Positions 14,160 through 22,752 of a stretch of DNA of 35,827 nt are shown here, piece after piece. The notes under the pieces were generated by a model. It was given only the letters and a program-made list of their open reading frames with translations, searched no databases and was not told the origin of the DNA. The position numbers and the translations under genes were made by a program. The number at the start of each line of letters is the position of its first letter. The first letter of the stretch is position 1. Source of the stretch: an uncultured bacterium (lineage in GTDB: Bacteria; Armatimonadota; HRBIN16); the NCBI GenBank assembly GCA_938027655.1, contig CALJAP010000096.1:1-35827 (forward strand), in the 5' to 3' direction.

Positions 14160-17100
14160 ATGGCTGTTCATCTATGGGAAGAAACGGTGACGCTTCCCAC
14201 CTATCCGGTGGGCAGGGCGAACCCGCATCCCCCCTTCCAGCGCAAAGGTTACTGGGAGGTGTATCCGTACGCCCTGTTAGACCGGTTGAGCGACGAAGCT
14301 GAACCGCGTCAGTACCGCGCCCTTTTCCTGGAGAACCCCTACCTGCGCGTGATGGTACTACCGGAGGTCGGCGGGCGAATCTGGTCGCTTTATGATAAGG
14401 TGGCCGGACGGGAGTGTCTGCACCAACCGCCGTCCATCAAACCTGCGCTCATCGGGCTGACCGGCGCATGGATTGCAGGAGGCATCGAGTTCAACTTCCC
14501 CATCGGTCACCGCTACACCACGCACCAGCCGATATGGTCCACCCTTGCCCCACCACACGAGGAGGGCGAGAAGGGCACGATATGGATTGGCGAGATCTGC
14601 AGGCGTACGCGCATGATGTGGATGGTGGGCATCAGCCTCTACCCCGATAAAGCCTTCATAGAAACCGACATCCGCCTCTTCAACCGCAGCGAGCTCAAGA
14701 AGCGCTACTACTTCTGGACGAACTGCGCCCTGTCGGCACACGAGGACTGGAAGTGGATACTGCCCGCCGCCTCTGTGCGCAACTGGGAAGGCGACCTGAG
14801 TGAGGCGCGTGCGACCCTGCCCTTCCCGATAACCGACGATGGCGTTGACCTGAGCCTGTATCGCAGCTACGACTGTGCCTCCAGTGTATTCGCACACGAC
14901 TTTCGCGGCAACTTCTTCGGAGGATACGACCTGCGCGAGGATGCCGGACTGCTACACGTTGCCGACTGGCGTGACGTGCGCGGCAGAAAGCTGTTTACCT
15001 GGGGCACGGCGGACGACGGCAGGGTGTGGGCGGAGCGGCTGGATGACCGCGGCGTGCCCTATGTGGAGATTCAGGTGGGGCGATTTGAGGACCAGAGCAT
15101 CTGGCACTGGATACCGCCTCATTCGCTGGAATGCTGGCAGGAAGCGTGGTATCCCATACGCGGGCTGGCGGGAGAAGTCTCCGCGGCAAGCCGAGAGGGC
15201 GCATTGAGCGTGCAACTGGAGGCAGGGCAACTGCAGGTGCGCTTCCACAGCACCGCTCCTCGCCCCGACCACCGGCTTATCCTGCAGTACGGTGAGGATG
15301 TGATACACGAACAGCGCGTCGACCTCTACCCGGAGCGCACCGGCAACTGGCAATTTACCCTGCCCCAAGCCCCCGAGATGCTCCTCAAAGTGGTTGTTGC
15401 CACTGGCAGCAGAGAGCCGATACTGGAGGCGGTTGCCAACCCGCAGACGAGACGCGAACAGGTGACAATTACCCCGCCGGAAGAGGACTGGTTTGCCGAC
15501 GACGTATACCTGCAGGCAGATGCCCTTGAGCGCGCGAACCGTATTCACGACGCCGAGAACAATTATGACATCGCCCAATCGCGGGGTTCGCTGCAAGCAC
15601 GAAATGCCCTTGCCCGCTTGTGTCTGGAGGAGGGACGCTTTGAGGAATGCCTGCAATACACCGACAGCGTGCTCCAGCATGACCCACACAACGACGAAGC
15701 CATGTACCTGCGCGCGCTGTGCCTGATGACCCTCGGCAGGGATGCGGAAGCAGAGGAGTGCCTGTATCCCTTGAGGCGTAGCGCGCAGTATCGCGGACTG
15801 GCGTTTTACCTGCTGGGGTTATGCGCCATGCGCCGCGGCGATTATGCTCGGGCAGATGACCTGCTCGCCGAATCGCTGCTGTATAATGCAGCAGACATCA
15901 AGGCGTGGATGATGCGGTCAATCGTACTGCGCCTGCGAGGGGAACCGGAAGAGGCATCACAGATACGCCTGCAAGTACACCTGCTGGCGCCGCTGGAGCC
16001 TCTACTGCGCACCGAAGCGTTCCTCAGCACACCAGCCTCGCCCGACGCGGATGCGGTGAACCTGCTTCGCCCGCTGGCTGCGCAACCCCATGCTTTTGAA
16101 GAGGTGGCTTGCGACTACCTGAATGCTGGCTGTCTCAACGACGCCATCCGCATTTTGGAATCGCCTTCCCGTTTGGGATTGCCCGAAACGGCGATGGGAC
16201 ACTATCTGCTGGCTCTGGCTTACGCGAGGAAGGGGTTGCCTGCGCAGGTGGTGGAACATGCCTTGCTCGCCGCACGCAGTAATACTGAATATCTCTTCCC
16301 TTGGCGCACGGAGGACTACCTCGCCCTGCAGGAGGTACTTGCGCTTCGACCGGACGACCCGCTGGCGCGCTACGCGCTGGGCAACTGGCTGATGGCGCAC
16401 CGGCGACCGGGCGAGGCGTTACAGCAATGGCTGCGCACGCTGAACGCAAAGGCGGTGGATGATGCGCTGGCACAGGGCGATATTCCCCCGGACAAGATAG
16501 GGGAGTATCGCTTCCGCAGCGCATGGCGCATCCTCGCACAAGCCTGTCTGACCACTCCCCCTCCGAAGGGCTTACCACCGCTGGCTACGCTCTACCGCAA
16601 TATCGGCATGGTGCTGGTGGAGCATTGCAGTTTGCATGGCGTCGCCGGGCGTTCCTACCAGAAAGCCATCTCACTGAATCGACACGACCACTATCTGTGG
16701 TACGAACGCGAGACGACAGCATCAGTGCAACAGTCCGCCCTCTCCGTGTTGAGGAGGCTACACACTGCGCCTCCAGAGGTGCTACGGGAAAACCGGATGG
16801 CGCAGCTATACGCGCAGTTGCTGGTGGAGGAAGGTTGGTACGACGAAGCGATAGAGATTTTGCACTCGCGTATCTTCCACGTTGCCGAAGGAGAGACCTC
16901 TACACGCCCCACCTGGGTAAAGGCGTATCTGGGCAAAGGGAAAGAACTGGCAGACGAGGGCGACTGGCAGGGTGCGCTGGAATGCTTCCAGAAAGCACTG
17001 GAATACCCGCATCATCTGGGTGTGGGCAAGCCGTCGCATCCTGCCGACGCGGAGCCTCTCTTCTACGCGGGCATGGCAGCGCGTCGGTTGGGACAGGAAG

Positions 17101-17282
17101 AACTGGCCCGCCGCTATTGGGAGGAATGCGTGCGCTGTCGAGCCACCACCCGCGAGGATTACCGCTGTCAGGTGAAAGCGCTCAGGCTGATGGGGCAGCG
17201 GGAAGAGGCAAATCGCCTGCTGGAGAAGGCGGGGATAATGTACTGGAGTATACTGGACGATGAGGCTCTCGAGGGATGGTGA
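14160..17282 (+). CDS. DUF5107 domain and tetratricopeptide-repeat protein
   Basis: This protein of 1040 residues has two parts. The N-terminal DUF5107 region (about 15-345) opens NPHPPFQRKGYWEVYPY and contains VMVLPEVGGRIWSLYDK and GGIEFNFPIGHR, a beta-sandwich fold reminiscent of galactose mutarotase-like carbohydrate-binding domains. From about 450 onwards it consists of TPR-type helical pairs, for example LQARNALARLCLEEGRFEEC, YLRALCLMTLGRDAEAEECL and YAGMAARRLGQEELARRYWE. No signal peptide is seen, so it is probably cytoplasmic. DUF5107 proteins are often found with carbohydrate-degrading genes; the biochemical role is not established. The ATG at 14160 has GCGAGG seven bases upstream. 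It is followed after 63 bp by a sugar nucleotidyltransferase gene on the same strand. Confidence 0.88.
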   Translation: MAVHLWEETVTLPTYPVGRANPHPPFQRKGYWEVYPYALLDRLSDEAEPRQYRALFLENPYLRVMVLPEVGGRIWSLYDKVAGRECLHQPPSIKPALIGLTGAWIAGGIEFNFPIGHRYTTHQPIWSTLAPPHEEGEKGTIWIGEICRRTRMMWMVGISLYPDKAFIETDIRLFNRSELKKRYYFWTNCALSAHEDWKWILPAASVRNWEGDLSEARATLPFPITDDGVDLSLYRSYDCASSVFAHDFRGNFFGGYDLREDAGLLHVADWRDVRGRKLFTWGTADDGRVWAERLDDRGVPYVEIQVGRFEDQSIWHWIPPHSLECWQEAWYPIRGLAGEVSAASREGALSVQLEAGQLQVRFHSTAPRPDHRLILQYGEDVIHEQRVDLYPERTGNWQFTLPQAPEMLLKVVVATGSREPILEAVANPQTRREQVTITPPEEDWFADDVYLQADALERANRIHDAENNYDIAQSRGSLQARNALARLCLEEGRFEECLQYTDSVLQHDPHNDEAMYLRALCLMTLGRDAEAEECLYPLRRSAQYRGLAFYLLGLCAMRRGDYARADDLLAESLLYNAADIKAWMMRSIVLRLRGEPEEASQIRLQVHLLAPLEPLLRTEAFLSTPASPDADAVNLLRPLAAQPHAFEEVACDYLNAGCLNDAIRILESPSRLGLPETAMGHYLLALAYARKGLPAQVVEHALLAARSNTEYLFPWRTEDYLALQEVLALRPDDPLARYALGNWLMAHRRPGEALQQWLRTLNAKAVDDALAQGDIPPDKIGEYRFRSAWRILAQACLTTPPPKGLPPLATLYRNIGMVLVEHCSLHGVAGRSYQKAISLNRHDHYLWYERETTASVQQSALSVLRRLHTAPPEVLRENRMAQLYAQLLVEEGWYDEAIEILHSRIFHVAEGETSTRPTWVKAYLGKGKELADEGDWQGALECFQKALEYPHHLGVGKPSHPADAEPLFYAGMAARRLGQEELARRYWEECVRCRATTREDYRCQVKALRLMGQREEANRLLEKAGIMYWSILDDEALEGW

Positions 17283-17345
17283 GGATTTCGGTTGGTGCGC
17301 ACTGAAGAGAACTGCTACGAACGTGCTGGATAGAGGAGGCAAGGG

Positions 17346-18731
17346 TTGAACCAGGCTGTCATTCTCGCAGCGGGTGCGGGAACCCGCATCTGGCCCTACA
17401 ACGAGGTGCGTAACAAATGCGCTACACCGGTGGTGAACGAACCTGCCGTACGCCGACTGGTAAAGCAGCTGCGTGAAGCGGGCATTCGTCAAGTGGTAGT
17501 GGTTGCAGGAGTGCACGCAGGCTCTGTTCGCGCGGCGTTACACGGATTGAACGGGCTGGAAATCGCCTTCGTGAACGTGCAGGGTGCGCCGGGCACAGCG
17601 GCCTGTGTGTTGACAGCGCTGCCCCTGCTGGACGCCTCTCAGCCCTTTGTCGTGGTTTACGGGGATGTGGTGACGACGCAAGCGACGGTGAGCCGTTTTG
17701 TCGAAGTCGCCAAAGGCAGTGACTCGGCGGCGGTCGCGTTGGTACAGCCCATCGTACCACCCGAACGCCCGATTGACTGGCTGGGTGCAAAGGTGAAGAA
17801 CGGACGCATCGAGTATGTGGAAGGGCACAGTCGCGACTGCGAACATCGCTTGTGTGGCATCTATGCCTTCTCCCCGAAAGCGGTTCCTGCCATCCAGAAC
17901 AACCCCGGTATCATGACACATGTGCCTGTTGGCGGGATGCCCCCTGCGGAGGCAGAGCTAGCGCAAAGCGTGCAAATGCTGTTGGACGAAGGGGAAGAGG
18001 TACCGGCAGTGCAGGTGGAAGATTACCTGGTAGACATGGACAAACCCTGGCACATTCTGGAGGCGAACCGTCGCGTGCTGGATGAGATGAGCCGCAGCCT
18101 GTTGGAAAATCGCATCCACCCCACCGCTCGCATCCACAGTGGCGCGGAGATAAAGGGCTTTGTGGTGCTGGGCGAGGGCAGCGAAATCGGCAACCGCGTG
18201 GTGATAGAGGGCAACGTGTTCATCGGCAAGGGGTCGCGCGTGGTGAACGGTGCAATTGTGGGTAACGCCGTAGCGATCGGCGACCGCACGCGCGTGAGCG
18301 ACTATTGTCTGGTGGGCGCGTATAGCGTGGTGGGCAACCGGTGCATCGTGGGGCACGGCGCGGAGCTGGACGGCGTGATGTTCGACGGCGCCTATCTGTA
18401 TCACTACTGCGAGATTTCAGGCGTGGTGGGTCAGTCTGTAGACATCGGTGCGGCAACGGTATGCGGAACCCTGCGCTTCGACGACGCTGAGACCATCCAT
18501 CGCATCAAGGGCAGGCGGGAGTTCCCTGTTCACGGCGCGGATGCCACTTACTTCGGTGACTTCAGCCGCACAGGGGTCAACGTGATTACCCAGCCGGGCG
18601 TCAAAATCGGCGCGTACACCTGCATCGGACCGGGCGTGGTGGTGTACGAAGACGTGCCCAGTCGCAGGCTCATCCTGCTCAAGCAGGAACTGGTAGAGAA
18701 AGATTGGGGACCGGAGCGCTACGGTTGGTGA
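17346..18731 (+). CDS. Sugar-phosphate nucleotidyltransferase with left-handed beta-helix domain (GlmU-like)
   Basis: This 461-residue protein starts with TTG at 17346, five bases after GAGGAGG; no in-frame ATG fits. The N-terminal nucleotidyltransferase domain (about 1-235) has the nucleotide-binding loop LAAGAGTRIWPYNEVRNK followed by CATPVVNEP, an unusual version of the usual GTRLxPLT..KPLVPV signature. YGDV near 103 probably carries a metal-binding Asp. The C-terminal half (about 255-430) is a left-handed beta-helix of hexapeptide repeats (for example IEGNVFIGKGSRVVNGAIVG), as in GlmU and related glucose-1-phosphate uridylyl/thymidylyltransferases. It should make an NDP-sugar; whether it also acetylates is uncertain. 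It lies tail to tail with a phosphohexomutase gene. Confidence 0.88.
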   Translation: MNQAVILAAGAGTRIWPYNEVRNKCATPVVNEPAVRRLVKQLREAGIRQVVVVAGVHAGSVRAALHGLNGLEIAFVNVQGAPGTAACVLTALPLLDASQPFVVVYGDVVTTQATVSRFVEVAKGSDSAAVALVQPIVPPERPIDWLGAKVKNGRIEYVEGHSRDCEHRLCGIYAFSPKAVPAIQNNPGIMTHVPVGGMPPAEAELAQSVQMLLDEGEEVPAVQVEDYLVDMDKPWHILEANRRVLDEMSRSLLENRIHPTARIHSGAEIKGFVVLGEGSEIGNRVVIEGNVFIGKGSRVVNGAIVGNAVAIGDRTRVSDYCLVGAYSVVGNRCIVGHGAELDGVMFDGAYLYHYCEISGVVGQSVDIGAATVCGTLRFDDAETIHRIKGRREFPVHGADATYFGDFSRTGVNVITQPGVKIGAYTCIGPGVVVYEDVPSRRLILLKQELVEKDWGPERYGW

Positions 18732-18755
18732 AAGGACAATCTTGCGCCTTACGCT

Positions 18756-18778
18756 GTAGCTGCGGGCTTTAGCCCGCG
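18756..18778. repeat. Half-copy of family A palindrome between convergent genes
   Basis: GTAGCTGC leads into a GCGGGCT-TT-AGCCCGC hairpin (18762-18768 and 18771-18777). The element sits in the 37-bp gap between two convergent stop codons, and the last codons of the phosphohexomutase gene lie inside it. It may serve as a shared transcript-end hairpin. Confidence 0.65.
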
Positions 18779-20193
18779 TTTTGCTCACCCCGCACCAGCG
18801 CTTCGCCAGCGGTTAGCAGGCTCTGTACCAGCTCGGGGGTAGAGGCTTCGGCATATATGCGCACGACCGGCTCCGTGCCCGACGCGCGTAACAGTAACCA
18901 GGCGCCGTTTTCGAACAGGAACTTGGTGCCGTCCATGCGGTCAATTGCCCGAACAGGCAATCCGGCAACCTCACGTGCTTCGGTTTGCGCCACACGCTCG
19001 CGGGCGGCGGGCATCTCTTCGCGTTCCAGGTGCAGATCGATACGGTTGTAATGGTGCTCGCCGGTCAGGTCAAACACCTCCTGCACCAGTTCGCTGAGCT
19101 TTTTGCCGCCAAGCGTCATCGCCTCCAGCAACATTAAGCCCATCAGCACGCCGTCGCGCTCGGGGATATGGTGCTGGATGCCGATGCCTCCGCTCTCCTC
19201 ACCGCCAATCAACACATCGCCCTGCAACATATTCTCACAGATATACTTGAAACCGATAGGCGTGACGGTTAGCGGCAACCCGAAGTGCCGACACAGGGCG
19301 TCGATCATGTTGGTGGTGGAGATGGTCTTCACCACACGTCCGCGCCAGCCGCGCCGTTTCACCAGATGGTACAGGGTGATGGCAAAGATGCGATGGCTGT
19401 CCACGAAGTTGCCCCGCTCGTCCACCGCGCCCACGCGGTCGGCATCGCCGTCCAGCGCAATACCGATGTCTGCCCCCTCGCGAACAACCGTTTGCATCAG
19501 CATCCCGAGGTTGGGGGCAATGGGCTCGGGGTTGACACCGCCGAACTGCGTGTCGCGCTCCTCACGAACGGGAATAACCTGCGTGTGTCCGCCCTGCAGC
19601 AGGGCGCGCAGGTAGCCCGCACCGGAGCCGTGCATGGCGTCGGTGACCACCTTCCAGCCCATCCCCAGGATGCGAGGCAGTTCCACCAGCGTTTTCAGGT
19701 GCTGCAGGTACTCGGCGGTGAGGTTTTCGGTGCGCAGCTCGGCTGGAGCACGAGGTGCCACCTGTTCGCCAGACAGAATCCGCTGCAGGTGCGCCTCGAT
19801 CTGCTCGGTGATTTCGGGCAGGGCAGAGCCGCCGTAGTTCGCTTTGAACTTGAAGCCGTTGAACTGCGGTGGGTTGTGGCTAGCAGTAATCATCACACCG
19901 CCCTGCGCCTTGCGGTGATGCACCGCGAACGACAGCGCCGGCGACGACAGCGAACTTTCGGAGAGCACAGTGGGCAGACCGCACCGCGCCAGCTCCTCCG
20001 CCGCTACCCGCGCGAAGACCTCTGACTTGAGACGGTTGTCATATCCCACGAGCACACCGTGTCCTTCGGGCTTTGCGCTGTGCAGGTACTCCGCCACCGC
20101 CCGCGCTACCAGGCGCACGTTCGCCTCGTTGAAATCGTCGTCAATCACTCCACGCCAACCGTCGGTACCGAAGCGAATCTCTGCCTGTTTCAT
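18769..20193 (-). CDS. Phosphoglucomutase/phosphomannomutase family protein
   Basis: This enzyme of the alpha-D-phosphohexomutase superfamily interconverts hexose 1- and 6-phosphates. The chosen start at 20193 follows a strong GGAGGTGG; the frame is open to 20262 but those codons lack a ribosome-binding site. In the 474-residue product the phosphoserine loop TASHNP has Ser105, the metal loop DGDADR is at 248-253, the sugar-specificity loop GEESGG at 331-336, and the phosphate-binding loop RASGTEP at 436-442. Glucose versus mannose preference cannot be decided. The GEESGG loop fits phosphoglucomutase/phosphomannomutase better than glucosamine mutase. The stop codon lies within a repeat hairpin, so the last residues (Asn-Ala-Gly) are encoded by repeat DNA. 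Confidence 0.94.
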   Translation of the reverse strand: MKQAEIRFGTDGWRGVIDDDFNEANVRLVARAVAEYLHSAKPEGHGVLVGYDNRLKSEVFARVAAEELARCGLPTVLSESSLSSPALSFAVHHRKAQGGVMITASHNPPQFNGFKFKANYGGSALPEITEQIEAHLQRILSGEQVAPRAPAELRTENLTAEYLQHLKTLVELPRILGMGWKVVTDAMHGSGAGYLRALLQGGHTQVIPVREERDTQFGGVNPEPIAPNLGMLMQTVVREGADIGIALDGDADRVGAVDERGNFVDSHRIFAITLYHLVKRRGWRGRVVKTISTTNMIDALCRHFGLPLTVTPIGFKYICENMLQGDVLIGGEESGGIGIQHHIPERDGVLMGLMLLEAMTLGGKKLSELVQEVFDLTGEHHYNRIDLHLEREEMPAARERVAQTEAREVAGLPVRAIDRMDGTKFLFENGAWLLLRASGTEPVVRIYAEASTPELVQSLLTAGEALVRGEQNAG

Positions 20194-20337
20194 CCTCTCA
20201 CCACCTCCTTCGCGATGCCTCAACACTTTAACAGGCGCATAGCACCATATATATCGTAACACATTCCGCTACGTGACCAACGCCCCAATTCATCCGATTG
20301 CTGGGTTGTGATTGTCCGGTTTACCCCATTCGGAACA

Positions 20338-20361
20338 GGGGCAGACACGCAGGTCTGCCCC
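20338..20361. repeat. Perfect 9-bp hairpin overlapping the gpsA stop codon
   Basis: GGGGCAGAC (20338-20346) pairs with GTCTGCCCC (20353-20361) around a six-base loop. It abuts the gpsA stop codon (20361-20363) and lacks a T-tract on the minus strand. It may be a transcript-end hairpin or one copy of a dispersed element. Confidence 0.6.
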
Positions 20362-21374
20362 TACGCCGTCCACCACTCCTCTTTCGGGGTGCGCAGCATC
20401 AGCTCGCGGATGGCGTCGCGAGGGTTCAGGCGTCCATCCAGCACCGCGCGGATGGTGTGCGCGATGGGCATCTCAATCCCCAGCCGTTCCGCCAGCCCGC
20501 ACACCGCGAAGGTAGTAGGCACTCCCTCGGCGACCTGTTTCAGCTCCTGCAGAATCTGTGCCAGCGGTTTACCTTGTGCCAGTCCGTAGCCCACACGCCA
20601 GTTGCGGCTGAGGTGGCTGGCAGCGGTGGCAAACAGGTCGCCCACGCCCGATAGCCCCATGAAGGTACGCTCCTCCGCCCCCAGCGCCACGCCCAGTCGC
20701 ACCATCTCCGCCAATCCGCGCGTGATAAACGCCGCCTTTGAGTTATCGCCGAAGCCCATGCCGTCGCTGATGCCCGCGCCGATGGCGAGCACGTTCTTCA
20801 GCGCACCGCCCAGCTCCACACCTGTGACATCATGATTGGTGTACACGCGGAAGGAGGGATGCATCAACAGCGTTTGCGCCTCTTTCGCGGCGTCGGGAGA
20901 AGCAGACGCCACCACCGTTGCCGTTGGGATTTCGCGAGCCAGCTCCAGCGCGAGATTCGGTCCCGAAAGCACCACGATGTTGCCACAGCCTTCGCCCAGC
21001 TCTGCCTGTAACACCTGCGAAGGACGGCTGCCATCCGCTTCCAGTCCCTTCGCCGCGGAGATAACCAGCCGGGCAGAAGGGAGGCTTTCCCGAACGGCGG
21101 ATGCTACCTCGCGCAACGCGCCTGCAGGTACGGCGAACACCAGCACTTCCGCCTCGCGAACCGCTTCTGTGATGTCGCTGGTGGGGCACACGGAAGAAGA
21201 CAGAGCAAAGCCGGGCAGGTAGCGCGGGTTCTGCCCTTCGCGGCGAATGTCCTCTGCCAATCTGGCGTCGCGCGCCCACAGCGCTACCTGCACCCCTTTC
21301 TTGCCGAGCAGGAGAGCCAGCGCAGTCCCCCAGCTCCCTGCCCCTAACACCGCGACCGAAGGCAATTCAGGCAC
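20361..21374 (-). CDS. gpsA: NAD(P)H-dependent glycerol-3-phosphate dehydrogenase
   Basis: GpsA reduces dihydroxyacetone phosphate to sn-glycerol 3-phosphate for phospholipid synthesis. The 337-residue protein has the Rossmann start VLGAGSWGTALA (9-20), VISAAKGLE (104-112), and the catalytic Lys193 in GGALKNVLAIGAGI. The substrate-binding segments GDNSKAAFITRGLAEM and LSGVGDLFATA follow. The usual GPSFAEEVA motif is altered to SGPNLALELA (137-146), a mild departure. The start ATG overlaps the 3' end of apgM by 8 bp, so the two are translated from one message. No plsY gene is adjacent. Confidence 0.96.
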   Translation of the reverse strand: MPELPSVAVLGAGSWGTALALLLGKKGVQVALWARDARLAEDIRREGQNPRYLPGFALSSSVCPTSDITEAVREAEVLVFAVPAGALREVASAVRESLPSARLVISAAKGLEADGSRPSQVLQAELGEGCGNIVVLSGPNLALELAREIPTATVVASASPDAAKEAQTLLMHPSFRVYTNHDVTGVELGGALKNVLAIGAGISDGMGFGDNSKAAFITRGLAEMVRLGVALGAEERTFMGLSGVGDLFATAASHLSRNWRVGYGLAQGKPLAQILQELKQVAEGVPTTFAVCGLAERLGIEMPIAHTIRAVLDGRLNPRDAIRELMLRTPKEEWWTA

Positions 21375-22620
21375 CGAACTTCTCCTGCACGTTCATCAGG
21401 CTGGTCAGCATGGGCACGAGGTCTTTGCCCCGAATGCGTCCCAATCCGCCTTTCGCACAGGCGCGCTCGCCGAACTGCGTCACCTCATCCGTGCGCACCT
21501 CCGGTCCCCACAGCGCAATCGGAACCGGCTCGCCCGTGTGGTCGCCGAAGGAACAGGCGGTGGTATGGTCGGCGGAGAGCACGATGAAAGTGCTGGCAGG
21601 GTCAATCTGGGTCAACAGCCAGCCCAGCATCTCGTCGATACGCTGGATGATGTCCACCTTCGCCTGCGGGTTATGGTCGTGCGCGGCGACATCGGGTCCC
21701 TTGACGTTGCACAGCACGAAAGTATGCTCCTGCAACGCTTCCACCACCTTGCGCCCCATCGCCATCACGTCGCTATCCAGACCGCCGGTGGCTTCGGGCA
21801 CGTCCAGCACCTTTAACCCCACAAAGCGGGCGATACCCTTAATCAGCCCTGTCTCCGCCACACAGGCGCCGACCAGATGATGATGGCTATTGAAGTCAGG
21901 AATATCGGGAGCGACGCCGGCACCGCGAGGCAGGATGATGTTGGCGGGTTTTAAGCCCTGCTCGCGTCGCTTCTGGTTCACGGGGTGGTTGTTCAGCTTC
22001 TCGTAGCTGATTCGCACGAACTGGTTCACGATGCGAGCGGTACGCCGGGCGGCGGCGTCATCGGGGTCTATCGCCTGCACCTCGTGCACCTTTTCGCCCT
22101 CCGCGTGCGGGTCGGCATCGGTGATTTTGGGCGACAACCCGGGTCCGCGCAGGATGAGCGCGCCGCGATGCGCCACCGACTCTTTGAAGAACACCTGCAC
22201 ATCCTCGATAAAGATGCCGTTCACCTGCGCCGCGAGCTGGTCGGTTCCTTCGGTAATGCGTCCGGCGCGGCGATCCAGCACCACCATGTTCTCGTCCACT
22301 GTGCTGAAGTTACAGCGGAAGGCGATGTCGCCCCCGCGCACCTCCATCCCCACGCCCAGCGCCTCGAAAGGTCCGCGTCCGGTGTAGACAGCGTATGGGT
22401 CGTAGCCGAGCAGGGCAAGGTGTCCGGTGTCGCTTCCCACGCGCACGCCGGGCGCGATCAGGTGCATCAAACCGGTCTCGCCCTCGGCGGCGAGGCGGTG
22501 CATGTTCGGTATATGTGCGGCTTCGATGGGGGTCTTGCCGCCTAAGGCAGGATGCGGCCGGTCCGCCATCCCGTCCCCGATAAGCACAATCACCTTGCGG
22601 GTCTCAGAAGATGCTGCCAT
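21367..22620 (-). CDS. apgM: Cofactor-independent phosphoglycerate mutase, archaeal type
   Basis: The enzyme interconverts 3- and 2-phosphoglycerate without 2,3-bisphosphoglycerate. The 417-residue protein belongs to the aPGAM branch of the alkaline phosphatase superfamily. GDGMADRP (15-22) carries a metal Asp, and GGKTPIEAAHIPNM is typical. GSDTGHLALLGYDP contains the likely nucleophile Ser63. Further metal ligands are in NVKGPDVAAHDHN and LSADHTT. The ATG at 22620 follows AGGAGGT. It is the first gene of an operon with gpsA and is divergent from the helical-repeat gene at 22753. This archaeal-type enzyme is found in many deep-branching bacteria. Confidence 0.95.
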   Translation of the reverse strand: MAASSETRKVIVLIGDGMADRPHPALGGKTPIEAAHIPNMHRLAAEGETGLMHLIAPGVRVGSDTGHLALLGYDPYAVYTGRGPFEALGVGMEVRGGDIAFRCNFSTVDENMVVLDRRAGRITEGTDQLAAQVNGIFIEDVQVFFKESVAHRGALILRGPGLSPKITDADPHAEGEKVHEVQAIDPDDAAARRTARIVNQFVRISYEKLNNHPVNQKRREQGLKPANIILPRGAGVAPDIPDFNSHHHLVGACVAETGLIKGIARFVGLKVLDVPEATGGLDSDVMAMGRKVVEALQEHTFVLCNVKGPDVAAHDHNPQAKVDIIQRIDEMLGWLLTQIDPASTFIVLSADHTTACSFGDHTGEPVPIALWGPEVRTDEVTQFGERACAKGGLGRIRGKDLVPMLTSLMNVQEKFGA

Positions 22621-22752
22621 TGGTCAACCTCCTGCAGGAATGTTGCTCCTTTCACTTCCGCACAGAGGGGGCGATTTCCTGTTTCTACAGGAGATGCGGG
22701 CATTGCAAGCGAAAAGAACAATGAAAAAACATACGCTAAGGGGACGAGAACC

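Noticed and set aside
20338-20361. Hairpin as an intrinsic terminator of gpsA
   Set aside because: The stem is perfect, but no U-tract follows on the minus strand, so it is listed only as a hairpin/repeat.
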